Position numbers and translations under genes: made by a program. Below are positions 23,301-30,062 of a DNA stretch of 36,305 nt, piece after piece (the first letter of the stretch is position 1; each line of letters starts with the position of its first letter). The notes under the pieces are model-generated. The model was not told where the DNA came from. It made no database searches and saw only the letters and a list, made by a program, of their open reading frames with translations. This DNA is from a virus, in the IMG/VR virus record IMGVR_UViG_3300007072_000133, positions 1-36,305 of that record; one strand, given 5' to 3'.

Positions 23301-24364
23301 GCGCGCTGAGCATCAGCGGGAAACTGACGATGAGCGGCGCGGGCAGCGCGATTGCGATCGGGACGACGCCGCCGACAAGCGCGACGAGCGGGACGGGCAT
23401 CTGGATCGATCGGACGGGCTACTACGGCCTGAATGCGGGGACGTATCAGGTCAAGATCGATGCCACGGACGGCAAACTGTATGCCGGCGGCGGAAAGATA
23501 GCATTGGCGAGCAATGGAATCACCATGTTCGCACAAACCGCATACGACCGGGCGAGCGCGCTAACGTTCTATGATCCTGTTACAAGCCGCGATCATTGCA
23601 AAATCTACACGACCAAAACCTCTCCGCTGGACGCGGCGTTCGTTCAGGTTTCATCACCTGCCAATAGCGGTTCGGGTTGTACGTTGTTGGTCTCAACGCA
23701 GGGCGGGGGGACCGAAACCGGCTACTCGAAGATCGAGTTGTTCACCAGTTATTCAGGCACGCCGACAAAGGGTATTCGGATCTCTGATCGGGTTGAAGAA
23801 AGCAACTCGAATGTGTGGGTAAAAATAAACGCCGATGTTTGCGTCATCGACAATGGCCTCAACGTCGGCACGGCGACCGGCGCGGCCGCCGGGCAGATCA
23901 AGGCGAGCGGCGACGTGTTCGCGCTCAATCTGGGAAAAGGGTTGCAGGCGCAACTCAACGACGTGTCCGTCATCTCGGCCAGCGGCAACGTCAACCTGAC
24001 GAGCACCTATCAAGACATGACCGGCCTGACGACCGGATCGTTCACGCCGGCGGTGAACGAATATGCGCTAGTAATCCTGCAAATGCGCTTCAGCCTCTCC
24101 GCCGGCTTGGCGGCGTGCAACACCAATGACGTGCTGGCCGGCGTGCTGGATGTCTATTACGGCGGCGCAGATCATCTGGAGTCGAGTCGCGCCGGCGTCA
24201 CCGCCGACGGCGGCGTCGGTTCCATGACGGCCGTGGTGTTCTACAAGGTCGCGCTGACGGCCGGGACGACATACACGCTGAATGTGAAAGTCAGAAACGA
24301 CTCCGGCAGCCGCGGCCAGGCGTTCAGCAACAGCCAGATGACGGTCTGGCGTATCGCGCGCTGA
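20396..24364 (+). CDS. Tail fibre / receptor-binding protein
   Basis: 1322 residues, Gly/Thr/Ser/Asn-rich. The N-terminus (RLSELLSAIRPFVLGW) would attach to the tail. Two repeats carry NHTHAI (residues about 139-145 and 191-197), the HxH pattern that binds metal on the axis of trimeric fibres such as T4 gp37. A middle part (about residues 250-540) is rich in Tyr, Trp and Asn and has lower GC, fitting a swapped carbohydrate-binding domain. GNVGIGTSAPVAALDVNG and similar runs resemble trimeric fibre shafts. The C-terminal 120 residues look like a globular beta domain. There is no clear intramolecular chaperone. It follows the previous stop without a gap. Confidence 0.82.
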   Translation: MERLSELLSAIRPFVLGWISAAGGGSGPFAPSPHDLNSAHHTGSIADSQAPQFLLSNGGRTLTGNLPVSAGITIDGVDISVLAAEAFVTIGNTSGLPNERALTAGSGLTLTDGGANGAVTIALNTPGSLSATSTNSAAGNHTHAIDSTIARSAITVTGAGALGGGGALTANRTITMNTPGTLTVSSTNSATTNHTHAITTSSTGTATTIVATNSSGGFTLTGLLTANGGVALGVQPSADSHAISRNYINSRGMNLVANGSGLLGSNYNFSQLTFDSVETHGGGGSFKATTAQVVLSDEYIAVDTTRYYRGVVWLKNGDADGSRYDAGAGFYAGVACYDIDKLAIHPWMVLKYTNSTDTTLASPLNNGDSTMTLTDATGWQNGGDSSNWYTRQIAWWPYTNSKGYSYPNYSYTRNISPGYAAYGSPNGMWSPGGISGNTVTLTAPWPGPNLPAGTPVRNATSGYTYVYFIASNVKPPQNVWTRYEGVVTLLPSGSTGWNTAGFMPGTTYIRLLCLMNYSGYTTNNQRISDIWLTEVSSRNLEAATSTVPGVVSTSAQTFAGDKTFNGNVFVLDTLGVGTSSPGAKVEFYQQTSNTDIEVRLNTVTASRKSIILFRSGGSTKGAIYTDAANNLLQLGSDASTPRVTVITSGTGAGNVGIGTSAPVAALDVNGTLNMRGNLLPHTTDMYDIGSSTRLWRKGWLSELDAVTFAENTVSVVGGWLMVPKRSGVLPADVAAAATQINFGQAMTSGEFVLFRVAGQVEYLLIGSLVSGTTYNVTRNLDGTGANDWPAGATFVVLGVSGDGRIELNAYDTPRISLIRQGAMYNAQTEIVRIGDLNGMPGVSSETWGMFIGDASQYLKYANGTLTIAGNGSGLTQIDGGNIQTGTVTAAQINVSTLSALTANMGSLTSGSIVIGTTNKLWLNDAADGALNIGGSTKASAPFRVTATGALTATNATITGAITATSGDLGALSISGKLTMSGAGSAIAIGTTPPTSATSGTGIWIDRTGYYGLNAGTYQVKIDATDGKLYAGGGKIALASNGITMFAQTAYDRASALTFYDPVTSRDHCKIYTTKTSPLDAAFVQVSSPANSGSGCTLLVSTQGGGTETGYSKIELFTSYSGTPTKGIRISDRVEESNSNVWVKINADVCVIDNGLNVGTATGAAAGQIKASGDVFALNLGKGLQAQLNDVSVISASGNVNLTSTYQDMTGLTTGSFTPAVNEYALVILQMRFSLSAGLAACNTNDVLAGVLDVYYGGADHLESSRAGVTADGGVGSMTAVVFYKVALTAGTTYTLNVKVRNDSGSRGQAFSNSQMTVWRIAR

Positions 24365-24403
24365 CGGCGCGGAGCGCAATCACTATCATCAGGAGATGTG
24401 CAA

Positions 24404-24895
24404 ATGGCAGCAGTCACCTTGCAGTTGAAGCGCCGGACTAGGGCCGGCACGGTGGGCATCAACCTGGCGTGGATCACGCAGGTGATGCAACAGGCGCCGG
24501 CGGCGGCGAAAGAGGCGCTGTGGAACGAATTTAGGCCATTCGTGGACGGCGTGAAGCCAACCACGCACGATAAGGAGTGGCTGGAGACGATCGTCAACTG
24601 GGTGCCGGAGGGCGCGCCGCTGAAATTCACGGAGATGGCGCCGTGGCTGAAACTGGCGGCGCGCGTGGCCCGGTTGGACGATCAAAAAGAGGGTCAGTTC
24701 ACGCTGAGCGCCGGACAAGCGGAATTGATCTTCAATCGCCTGAAAGACGATCGGTTCACGCTGAAGGCGATGACGCCGGCGTTTGCGGAGTTTTGCCTGG
24801 AGTTCATGGCGGCCTATGGCCGCAAGCCTGACATGCTGAGTGAGGACCTGATGTATGACGATGTGGATGGGGAGGGGGAGGGGGACGTTGAGTAA
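24404..24895 (+). CDS. Small helical protein after the tail fibre, unknown
   Basis: 163 residues from the ATG at 24404 (AGGAGA seven bases upstream; a GTG at 24398 is less well placed). Mostly alpha-helical: AITQVMQQAPAAAKEALW-like and MAPWLKLAARVARLDD segments, ending in an acidic tail (DDVDGEGEGDVE). The family is not recognised. As the last gene of the late operon it might be a fibre assembly chaperone, but nothing in the sequence proves this. The strong terminator 116 bp downstream marks the end of the operon. Confidence 0.7.
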   Translation: MAAVTLQLKRRTRAGTVGINLAWITQVMQQAPAAAKEALWNEFRPFVDGVKPTTHDKEWLETIVNWVPEGAPLKFTEMAPWLKLAARVARLDDQKEGQFTLSAGQAELIFNRLKDDRFTLKAMTPAFAEFCLEFMAAYGRKPDMLSEDLMYDDVDGEGEGDVE

Positions 24896-24976
24896 ATGTG
24901 CCGGCCCGCAGCGCCAGATCGGTGGCGGCGCGGGCCGGGTGTCCGAGTGGACGTGTATGGCGTCAAGCGGCGAGTA

Positions 24977-24996
24977 ATTGCCGATAAGGCACATAC
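24977..24996 (-). promoter_or_regulatory. Dispersed 20-bp motif, copy 8 (reverse)
   Basis: On the + strand it reads ATTGCCGATAAG, five bases, TAC, then TGGGAAATGC. It lies between the last late gene and the terminator. Three changes from consensus, but the wider context is like copy 5. Confidence 0.4.
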
Positions 24997-25010
24997 TGGG
25001 AAATGCAGAG

Positions 25011-25050
25011 CGGCCCGACATCCGAGGTGATGTCGGGCCGTTGTGTTTTT
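25011..25050 (+). terminator. Intrinsic terminator of the late operon
   Basis: Perfect 12-bp stem CGGCCCGACATC / GATGTCGGGCCG with a six-base loop, followed by TTGTGTTTTT. The T run is on the + strand, so it stops transcription from the virion genes before it enters the convergent integrase gene. Confidence 0.92.
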
Positions 25051-25056
25051 GGGGCG

Positions 25057-26085
25057 TCACAGCCGCCAGTTATCGACGGGGCTGGCCCGGCGGTGCGCGC
25101 TGGCGCAATCGGCCTGGGCGATGTTGGCGTAGCGGCGCACCATCTCCATGTCGGAGTGTCCGAGCAGCATCTGCAGGGTGAACACATCGCCGCCGTTGCG
25201 CAGGTAGGTGATGGCGAATGTGTGGCGGAAACGGTGAGGGTGCACGCGGGGCACGCCGGCGCGATCGCCGATGTCGCGGAGCAGTTGATAGAGCGACTGG
25301 CGATTCATCGGCGCATGGTCGATGACGGCGCGAGCGAGAAAGAGGGGACTGTCGCCCTGGCCTCGCCCGGCCAGAGATGAATCACCAATACGCGGCAGGA
25401 GATAGCGCCAGAGCGCCCTGGCGCAGAGTTTGCCGAAGTGCACGGTGCGCTCTTTTTTGTCGCGGCCCCGGCCCTTTCCCCGGATGATGATGCTGTTGGC
25501 CTCCAGGTTCACATCGTTGAGTGTGATGGCGCACAGTTCCTCGGCGCGGATGCCGGTATCGAGCAGCAGCAGGATGATGGCCTGATCGCGATCGGCGGTG
25601 TAGCGGGCGCTGGTGGTGGCCGCGCGCGATCGCCAGGCGCGCGTGGTGGCGCAGGCTTTGAGCAGCAGCACGATTTCGTCCTTGGTGAAGGGCACGATGA
25701 CGGGCGGCTCATAGCCGGGCCGCTCGATGGTGTGGATGAGGTTGCGATCGACCAGACCTTCGCGAACGGCCCAGGTGTAGAAGGACGAGAGATTAGTGTG
25801 AATGTTGAAGATGGTCTTGGGCGCGAGCGGCCTGGGCGGCCGGTCAACGGGGCCGACGGGCAGGCTGACGTAGTCGTGCGTGAGCCAGGCGAAGAAATCG
25901 ATCCAATCGTCGCGCGTGATGGCAGACAAGGGGGGATCGGTCACGAAATAGGCCATGACCTTTTTCCCCGTGACGAGGTAGTCGGCAATGGTGTGCTCGG
26001 ATTTGCCGGTGGCGGATTTGTAGTAAACGAAGCCGGCGAGGGCCTGAGACAGCGGCGGTGATTTGCGGCGCGGTTTGCGATCCAT
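25057..26085 (-). CDS. int: Tyrosine integrase
   Basis: 342 residues from an ATG with AGGAGAG upstream on the - strand. N-terminal SAM-like core-binding domain (SEHTIADYLVTGKKVMAYF). The catalytic domain holds Arg180 (DTGIRAEEL), a Lys in the GKGRGRDKKERTV hairpin, His284-x-x-Arg287 (HPHRFRHTF), His310 (LLGHSD) and the nucleophile Tyr319 (MVRRYA). It would recombine attP with a chromosomal tRNA gene. Its gene runs away from the tRNA-like attP candidate, which lies upstream. A longer reading frame to 26223 exists but lacks a good start. Confidence 0.92.
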   Translation of the reverse strand: MDRKPRRKSPPLSQALAGFVYYKSATGKSEHTIADYLVTGKKVMAYFVTDPPLSAITRDDWIDFFAWLTHDYVSLPVGPVDRPPRPLAPKTIFNIHTNLSSFYTWAVREGLVDRNLIHTIERPGYEPPVIVPFTKDEIVLLLKACATTRAWRSRAATTSARYTADRDQAIILLLLDTGIRAEELCAITLNDVNLEANSIIIRGKGRGRDKKERTVHFGKLCARALWRYLLPRIGDSSLAGRGQGDSPLFLARAVIDHAPMNRQSLYQLLRDIGDRAGVPRVHPHRFRHTFAITYLRNGGDVFTLQMLLGHSDMEMVRRYANIAQADCASAHRRASPVDNWRL

Positions 26086-26180
26086 GATGTTTTCTCTCCT
26101 GCGGGCCTTGCCTGGTATGGCCGATTGGTTGCCGGTAAGCGGCCAGGCGGAAGGTTTTTTTTGTACAGCAGAGAAAACGA

Positions 26181-26250
26181 CCGTGAGCGCCGCGCTGAGG
26201 CTGGCGGGAGGTGCGGCGCTCACGGATGACCGCGGAGGTCATCCGTGAGC
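26181..26250. repeat. Competing inverted repeats near attP
   Basis: Two overlapping perfect palindromes. Arms 26181-26193 / 26213-26225 (CCGTGAGCGCCGC) form one hairpin; arms 26218-26231 / 26237-26250 (GCTCACGGATGACC) form another with loop GCGGA. They share the GCTCACGG segment, so only one can form at a time. The 8-mer CCGTGAGC occurs twice directly and once inverted. This could be integrase/excisionase arm sites or a switch in the integrase leader RNA. It lies in the 372-bp gap 26086-26457, which otherwise holds only the tRNA-like fragment and the dyad at 26326. Confidence 0.8.
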
Positions 26251-26258
26251 GTTCTGTC

Positions 26259-26281
26259 GGGGCGCGGAGATTTGAACTCCG
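26259..26281 (-). other. Candidate attP core: 3' end of a tRNA gene
   Basis: On the - strand: a perfect five-base T stem CGGAG/CTCCG around the canonical TTCAAAT loop, followed by GCGCCCC, an acceptor 3' strand. No matching GGGGCGC 5' strand is found upstream, so this is a fragment and not a working tRNA. Temperate phages that integrate into tRNA genes carry just such a fragment in attP. It adjoins the integrase gene, as expected. Confidence 0.7.
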
Positions 26282-26325
26282 GACCTCACGGACCCGAACC
26301 AAGTCGGGTTGGCGCTCATCTGAGA

Positions 26326-26358
26326 CGACACGGAACGGCTGAAAATGGAGCCGTGTCG
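26326..26358. repeat. Inverted repeat in the attP region
   Basis: Perfect eight-base arms CGACACGG / CCGTGTCG separated by 17 bases, with an alternative inner pairing ACGGCT / AGCCGT. A possible protein-binding dyad beside the tRNA-like fragment. Confidence 0.55.
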
Positions 26359-26457
26359 GGCGGCGGCCGCGATGATCCGTGATGTTCGCGGCAGGGTTTT
26401 CGGTGCTGTTTTTCTGGCGCGTGACACGTTCCTGTAAGCGTTCTACCGGGAAGTGCA

Positions 26458-26859
26458 CTAGTTGCTCTGGTTGATGGTCAGGGTGACGAAGGCGGCAAAC
26501 ACGTCACTGCACTGGGCGATCTGCGCGTCGGCGGGCAGGCTGCGATCGACCTGCCGGGCAATCTCGCTGAGTTTCACGTCAATGTTTTTCTCCCGCAGCA
26601 GTTCCTGCGATTTGATGATGAGCGCGGCGAGATGCTCCGGGGTCTCGCCGTGGCATTTTTTGGACAGGCTGTCCATGCTCACTCTGAAGGCTTCAACCAG
26701 CGCGACGGGCGGGCGGGGCGATTCGGACTCGATGAGGGCCAGTTTGGCATAGGCCGGTGAATCGGCAGTGACGGCTGTCGCCACGATGGGCGCGGGCTGT
26801 GGCGCGCCGCAGGCCGAGAGAATGAGGCCGAGGGCCACCAGGAGAATGATCGGTTTCAT
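26458..26859 (-). CDS. Lipoprotein, possible lysogeny (superinfection exclusion) protein
   Basis: 133 residues. A short basic start, hydrophobic core and lipobox LSAC with Cys17 indicate export and lipid attachment. The mature part has a flexible Pro-rich start (APQPAPIVATAV) and then a helical domain with two Cys (KKCHGE; AQCSDV) that may form a disulfide. Its start overlaps the end of the repressor gene by four bases, so it should be made in the lysogen. Membrane lipoproteins in this position often block superinfection, but nothing here proves the function. Confidence 0.8.
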   Translation of the reverse strand: MKPIILLVALGLILSACGAPQPAPIVATAVTADSPAYAKLALIESESPRPPVALVEAFRVSMDSLSKKCHGETPEHLAALIIKSQELLREKNIDVKLSEIARQVDRSLPADAQIAQCSDVFAAFVTLTINQSN

Positions 26860-27275
26860 GGTTTACGCTGATGTTTGCTGAATTTGGCGCGCGGCTCGTT
26901 GAGAACACGCTCGACGGGTTTTGGCTCGTCGTAAACTGGCCCGCCGCCGCCGATGATGAAGGGCGCCATTTCCTTCATGGCGATGAAAACGCGGCGTTTG
27001 GCGTCCGGGCCGGGCAGGGTGCGGAACCACTCGACCACGGCGAGTTCAAGATCGTCCTCCGGCATGACATCCTCGAAAAAATAGGTGATCGGCACCTCCA
27101 GCGCGGCCGCGTAATCCGGCAGATCGATGACGGGCATTTTGCGCTTGCCGTTCTCGTATTCTGAGATGTCGCTCGCGTACCTGTTTTTGCCGAGGCGCGA
27201 GACCAGGTCTTCTTGTGTCAGGCCGCGCGCTTCGCGCGCCGCCCGCAACCGTCTCCCCAGACTGATGGAATCCAT
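26856..27275 (-). CDS. CI-like repressor (XRE family)
   Basis: 139 residues. N-terminal XRE helix-turn-helix at about 8-62: LGRRLRAAREARGLTQEDL, then ASDISEYENGKRKM as recognition and following helices, then YAAALEVPITYFF. The remainder is short, with no Ala-Gly or Ser/Lys autocleavage pair, so it is not a LexA-type self-cleaving repressor. TAAGG lies five bases before the ATG on the - strand. It faces the Cro-like gene across divergent promoters and is co-transcribed with the lipoprotein gene. It would hold the early genes off in the lysogen; induction must work by another route. Confidence 0.85.
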   Translation of the reverse strand: MDSISLGRRLRAAREARGLTQEDLVSRLGKNRYASDISEYENGKRKMPVIDLPDYAAALEVPITYFFEDVMPEDDLELAVVEWFRTLPGPDAKRRVFIAMKEMAPFIIGGGGPVYDEPKPVERVLNEPRAKFSKHQRKP

Positions 27276-27306
27276 ACAAACCTTAAAATTTCGGCAACTT
27301 CCTAAG

Positions 27307-27335
27307 ATTGTACATCAAGACACTTGACAAGTCGA
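27307..27335 (-). promoter_or_regulatory. Repressor promoter with palindromic operator
   Basis: On the - strand: TCGACT (-35, 27330-27335), 17 bases, TACAAT (-10, 27307-27312), 32 bases before the repressor ATG. The palindrome ACTTGACAAGT at 27322-27332 overlaps the -35 boxes of both this and the opposing promoter, so one bound dimer could affect both. Confidence 0.6.
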
Positions 27336-27353
27336 TTGTATTTGTGGTATTTT
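27324..27353 (+). promoter_or_regulatory. Early rightward promoter
   Basis: Consensus TTGACA (27324-27329), 18 bases, TATTTT (27348-27353). It drives the Cro-like gene and early genes. Its -35 lies in the ACTTGACAAGT palindrome. The leader also contains TTCCTAAGAT (27298) and TTCCTAACAT (27401), a near-direct repeat that may be a second operator pair. Confidence 0.75.
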
Positions 27354-27430
27354 ACTTGTGCTTCTTCCGAAGCGGTTTTTTTAGGCGGAGACATAGGCTA
27401 TTTCCTAACATGAATAGGACAAGGCATAAG

Positions 27431-27697
27431 ATGACAAAAGCGAAGCGGATTGAATATGCGCCGATTGATGATCCGGTGCTGCCGGACGTGCGGAAAACGG
27501 CGCAGATGCTGGAGATTGAGGCGGAGCATGGCGGGCGGGACATCCGGCTGATTATCCGCGATCTGTACAATGAGCATGGCAGCCAGCGCGATGTGGCTGA
27601 GGCGCTGGGGGTTGAGCAGAGCACGATCACGGTGTGGGCGTACCGGCTGGGCATTCGGTTTACGTCTCAGCCGATCGCAGTGATCAACACTTTATAA
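27431..27697 (+). CDS. Cro-like / helix-turn-helix early regulator
   Basis: 88 residues from the ATG at 27431 (AAGG upstream); an in-frame ATG at 27410 is possible. The C-terminal half is a helix-turn-helix (LYNEHGSQRDVAEALGVEQS, then TITVWAYRLGIRF) of the homeodomain-like/Mor type. As the first gene of the rightward early transcript, opposite the repressor, it most likely plays the Cro or activator role. The N-terminal 30 residues look disordered. Confidence 0.75.
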   Translation: MTKAKRIEYAPIDDPVLPDVRKTAQMLEIEAEHGGRDIRLIIRDLYNEHGSQRDVAEALGVEQSTITVWAYRLGIRFTSQPIAVINTL

Positions 27698-27735
27698 CCG
27701 GTGGCCGATGATGATCGGTCGCCGGTTGTTTGTTG
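27696..27735 (+). terminator. Terminator after the Cro-like gene
   Basis: A 14-base stem (AACCGGTGGCCGAT / ATCGGTCGCCGGTT, two G-T wobbles) with loop GATG, beginning at the stop codon and followed by GTTTGTTG. Placed right after the first early gene, it could be a point for antitermination control. Confidence 0.65.
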
Positions 27736-27741
27736 AGGCAG

Positions 27742-27995
27742 TCGTGAGCACAGATGGCAGCATGAACGATCGGGGGATCACGCGCGCGACGATGCGCGTG
27801 CCGCGATCGTTTTTTGATCTGATTCCGGGAGAGCCGATGGTGGAGCATCTCTCCGATCGGGATTGTTGGGCGAAGGGCATGTTGTTGGCCGAGTCGCCAG
27901 GCCACCATAAGAGACTGATGGTCTATTGTCATGAACCGCCGCTGCGTGAGTGTCAACCCGGCTTTGCAACGGGAACGGACGCCCCGGCCGGCTGA
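27742..27995 (+). CDS. Small early protein, unknown
   Basis: 84 residues from GTG (TTGAGG upstream). The alternative ATG at 27708 is inside the terminator stem and is unlikely. Contains RVPRSFFDLIPGEPMVEHLS and a Cys/His-containing middle (DRDCWAKG, YCHEPPLREC). The first part resembles a small globular domain, the end is disordered. No family recognised. It may be an early takeover or regulatory protein; no direct evidence. Confidence 0.45.
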
Positions 27996-28039
27996 TGCTC
28001 ACGCAGGAGCGGCTCGATGGCTGCTCTTCCTCCTTGAAT

Positions 28040-28067
28040 GCCGGGATGCCAGCCACAGCATCCCGGC
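28040..28067 (+). repeat. Perfect hairpin between early genes
   Basis: Ten-base perfect arms GCCGGGATGC / GCATCCCGGC with an eight-base loop, in a 112-bp gap. No T run on either side, so it is not a typical terminator. It may process or stabilise the early mRNA. Confidence 0.6.
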
Positions 28068-28107
28068 GCATTATCAGCATAACACGGCGCGATGGAAAAG
28101 CCAGAAA

Positions 28108-28452
28108 ATGACGATGAATGAACCGGGATTTGTGATTCGATTGGCGCTGGCGCTGGCGGGTGATGCCGCCTTTGGGGTGCTGTTCAACCGCTGGGTGGCG
28201 CAGCATCAGGCAAAAAATGAGGGTGTATACACGGCGTTTTACGTGGTTGGCGGTGTGCTGGTGACGCTGGCGTCGGCGGCGCTGGTGATCGGGGTGAGCG
28301 AGGCGCTGGTGATGCTGGCGCTATTTGGGGCCAGCGGCCTGCCAATGATTTTGGGGGCGATGCGGCGACACACCGAGCGCATTGCGGCGATGAACGAAAA
28401 AGCCAAGGCTGAGGTGCTGGAGTTGTTGAATGGCGCGCCGTGCGAAGAGTAA
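28108..28452 (+). CDS. Small membrane protein
   Basis: 114 residues. Two or three hydrophobic segments: FVIRLALALAGDAAFGVLF near the start, then a long stretch from VYTAFYVVGGVLVTLASAAL through EALVMLALFGASGLPMI. The C-terminal 25 residues are a charged helix (EKAKAEVLELL). The start at 28108 is chosen over later ATGs without a strong ribosome site. A holin would normally be late; in the early region this might be an exclusion or membrane-anchoring protein. Function unknown. Confidence 0.6.
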   Translation: MTMNEPGFVIRLALALAGDAAFGVLFNRWVAQHQAKNEGVYTAFYVVGGVLVTLASAALVIGVSEALVMLALFGASGLPMILGAMRRHTERIAAMNEKAKAEVLELLNGAPCEE

Positions 28453-28642
28453 CGGATACATCGTGAGGCAATGCCTGAACGATCTGGATCGATCGAATAT
28501 GGAATTGACGAAGGTGCTGGAAAAGTTGTTGACCTGCGAGAGCACGCAGGTGCGCAGCGTGCTGGTGGCCCAGGCCGCGCTGATCATGAACAGGCGCACG
28601 GCGGCGGTGCGGATGCTGCGCGAGATTTTGATTGAGGTGTGA
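28430..28642 (+). CDS. Small basic helical protein
   Basis: 70 residues overlapping the end of the membrane protein gene. Mostly helical (LDRSNMELTKVLEKLLTCES; TAAVRMLREILIEV), with a basic start MARRAKSNGYIV. Ends two bases before the second recombinase start, so the two are co-translated. It could be a small DNA-binding partner (excisionase size), but no winged-helix motif is plain. Family not recognised. Confidence 0.55.
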   Translation: MARRAKSNGYIVRQCLNDLDRSNMELTKVLEKLLTCESTQVRSVLVAQAALIMNRRTAAVRMLREILIEV

Positions 28643-28643
28643 G

Positions 28644-29861
28644 ATGAGCAGATCGATCGTGATCGACCAGGGAACGCAGACGGTTTTGCAGGTGCCGATC
28701 TATGTGAGCGGGGAAAACGTGCCGATGCAACCCACACCCCAACCATCCCCCGCGAGTCAGGGGAGGGAGTTGGTCGCGGTGCACGAGCCGACGATCGAGG
28801 AGATGCTGGAGCAGTTCAGCCGCTGGATGCGGCTGGACGTTGCGGATGGAAATGCCAGCCCGGCGACGTTGAGGAGTTATTGGGGTGATGTGCGCGATCA
28901 TCTCGTCTGGTTGATGGCGCAGGGTCTGCGGCCGGCGCAGGCGGACGAGGACGTGCTGAAGGGTTATCGGGCGTGGTTGACCGCGAAATACAAGGTCAGC
29001 ACGGCGGGTAGGAAGTTCACGAGCGTTCGGCGGTTTTACGACATGGCGTATCAGCGCGGGCAACTGCCGAGCAATCCGGCGGCGCGGATCAAATCGCCGT
29101 CGGACCGGACGGATGAGGACGAGCGGATCAAATATGTGAGCAGGCTGGCGATGCAGAAGATGCTGGTGCTGAGCGATGAGCAGTACAAGCACGGCGTCAA
29201 CGCCAAGATAAAGGCGATCCGCGATCAGGCGATGCTGCTGCTGGCGATGCGGCACGGCCTGCGCGAGATTGAGTTGGTGAGGCTGAATGTCGAGAATGTG
29301 GCGTTGAGCGCGGACGGTGAGAGCAGCACGCTGCGCGTGTTTGGCAAGCGCAGCAAGTGGCGGACGATCCACCTGGTGCCGCAGACGCAGATGGCGCTGG
29401 AGAAGTGGCTGGCGGCGCACGCGCTGATGCACGTTAAGGCGGATGAGGGAGATGGTATGAGCCAGCCGGGCACGCCGTTGTTCGTTAGTCTGCACTGGGC
29501 GAACAACGGTCACGGCGAACGCGGCGCACGGATGAGCACGCGCGGGGTGCGTGCGATGATCGACGGGTATCTGGAGGCGGTCGGGGCTAAGGCGGCCGGG
29601 ATCAGCGGTCACGCGCTGCGGCACAGTTTCGGGACGTGGAGCGTGTTTGACGGGGCTGATCTTCGGGCGGTGTCGAAGGAGATGGGACACGGCTCGATCG
29701 AGACGACGACGAAGTACAGCCGGGTGGTCGATGCGATGAAGAGTAACCCGGCGAAATATATGAACTTCATGGAGGTGCCGCTGCCGGCGGATGAGGTTGA
29801 GGCGCTTCAAAAACGCAAGCGGGCGGGTTCCGGTAATCGGACTACTCGGAAGCAAGAGTGA
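28644..29861 (+). CDS. Second tyrosine recombinase (XerC/D-like)
   Basis: 405 residues, start at ATG 28644 with GAGGTG upstream. Catalytic residues are all present: Arg207 (GLREIELVRL), Lys in FGKRSKWRTIHL, His323-x-x-Arg326 (HALRHSF), His349 (EMGHGS) and Tyr358 (TTTKYSRV). The N-terminal core-binding domain is at about 45-150. A palindromic repeat is translated near residues 30-42. Lying in the early region away from attP, it may resolve dimers of the replicating genome, as on phage-plasmids, or act on a second site. A second integrase is the alternative. A basic tail follows the catalytic domain. Confidence 0.88.
   Translation: MSRSIVIDQGTQTVLQVPIYVSGENVPMQPTPQPSPASQGRELVAVHEPTIEEMLEQFSRWMRLDVADGNASPATLRSYWGDVRDHLVWLMAQGLRPAQADEDVLKGYRAWLTAKYKVSTAGRKFTSVRRFYDMAYQRGQLPSNPAARIKSPSDRTDEDERIKYVSRLAMQKMLVLSDEQYKHGVNAKIKAIRDQAMLLLAMRHGLREIELVRLNVENVALSADGESSTLRVFGKRSKWRTIHLVPQTQMALEKWLAAHALMHVKADEGDGMSQPGTPLFVSLHWANNGHGERGARMSTRGVRAMIDGYLEAVGAKAAGISGHALRHSFGTWSVFDGADLRAVSKEMGHGSIETTTKYSRVVDAMKSNPAKYMNFMEVPLPADEVEALQKRKRAGSGNRTTRKQE
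28731..28769 (+). repeat. Palindromic repeat inside the recombinase gene
   Basis: CCCACACCCCAACC arm, CCCC/GGGG core around CGCGAGTCA, then AGGGAG. Translated as PTPQPSPASQGREL upstream of the first recombinase domain. A diverged member of the family. Confidence 0.65.
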
Positions 29862-30049
29862 TGGATCAGATCACGGTTGTGATTCACTCTCGGCGGCACA
29901 CGCCGCATTTGCCACGCTCGCTGGAGATGACGGAGTGCGGGCTGCCGCTGCTGCCGAAGTGCGTGAAGGTGAACGTCGGCGTGACGCGCAAGCCGGTTTG
30001 CCGGCTGTGCACCAAGATCAAGAATCGCGCGGCGCGGACGGCTGAATAG
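29861..30049 (+). CDS. Small cysteine-containing protein
   Basis: 62 residues. ATG overlaps the recombinase stop (TGATG), so it is translationally coupled. Four Cys in spaced pairs (ECGLPLLPKC, VCRLC) could bind zinc. A basic end (KIKNRAARTAE) suggests nucleic-acid contact. No family recognised. Confidence 0.6.
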   Translation: MDQITVVIHSRRHTPHLPRSLEMTECGLPLLPKCVKVNVGVTRKPVCRLCTKIKNRAARTAE

Positions 30050-30062
30050 TCTGAGAAAGAAA

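Noticed and set aside
20396-24364. A diversity-generating retroelement acting on the tail fibre
   Set aside because: No reverse transcriptase gene and no template repeat were seen near the fibre gene.
25057-26223. Integrase starting 46 codons earlier at 26223
   Set aside because: The extra part runs through the inverted repeats, has no ribosome site and is not typical of the family; ATG 26085 has AGGAGAG.
26259-26340. A complete tRNA gene on the - strand
   Set aside because: T arm and acceptor 3' strand are canonical, but no 5' acceptor strand, D arm or seven-base anticodon loop fits upstream. Kept only as an attP-type fragment.
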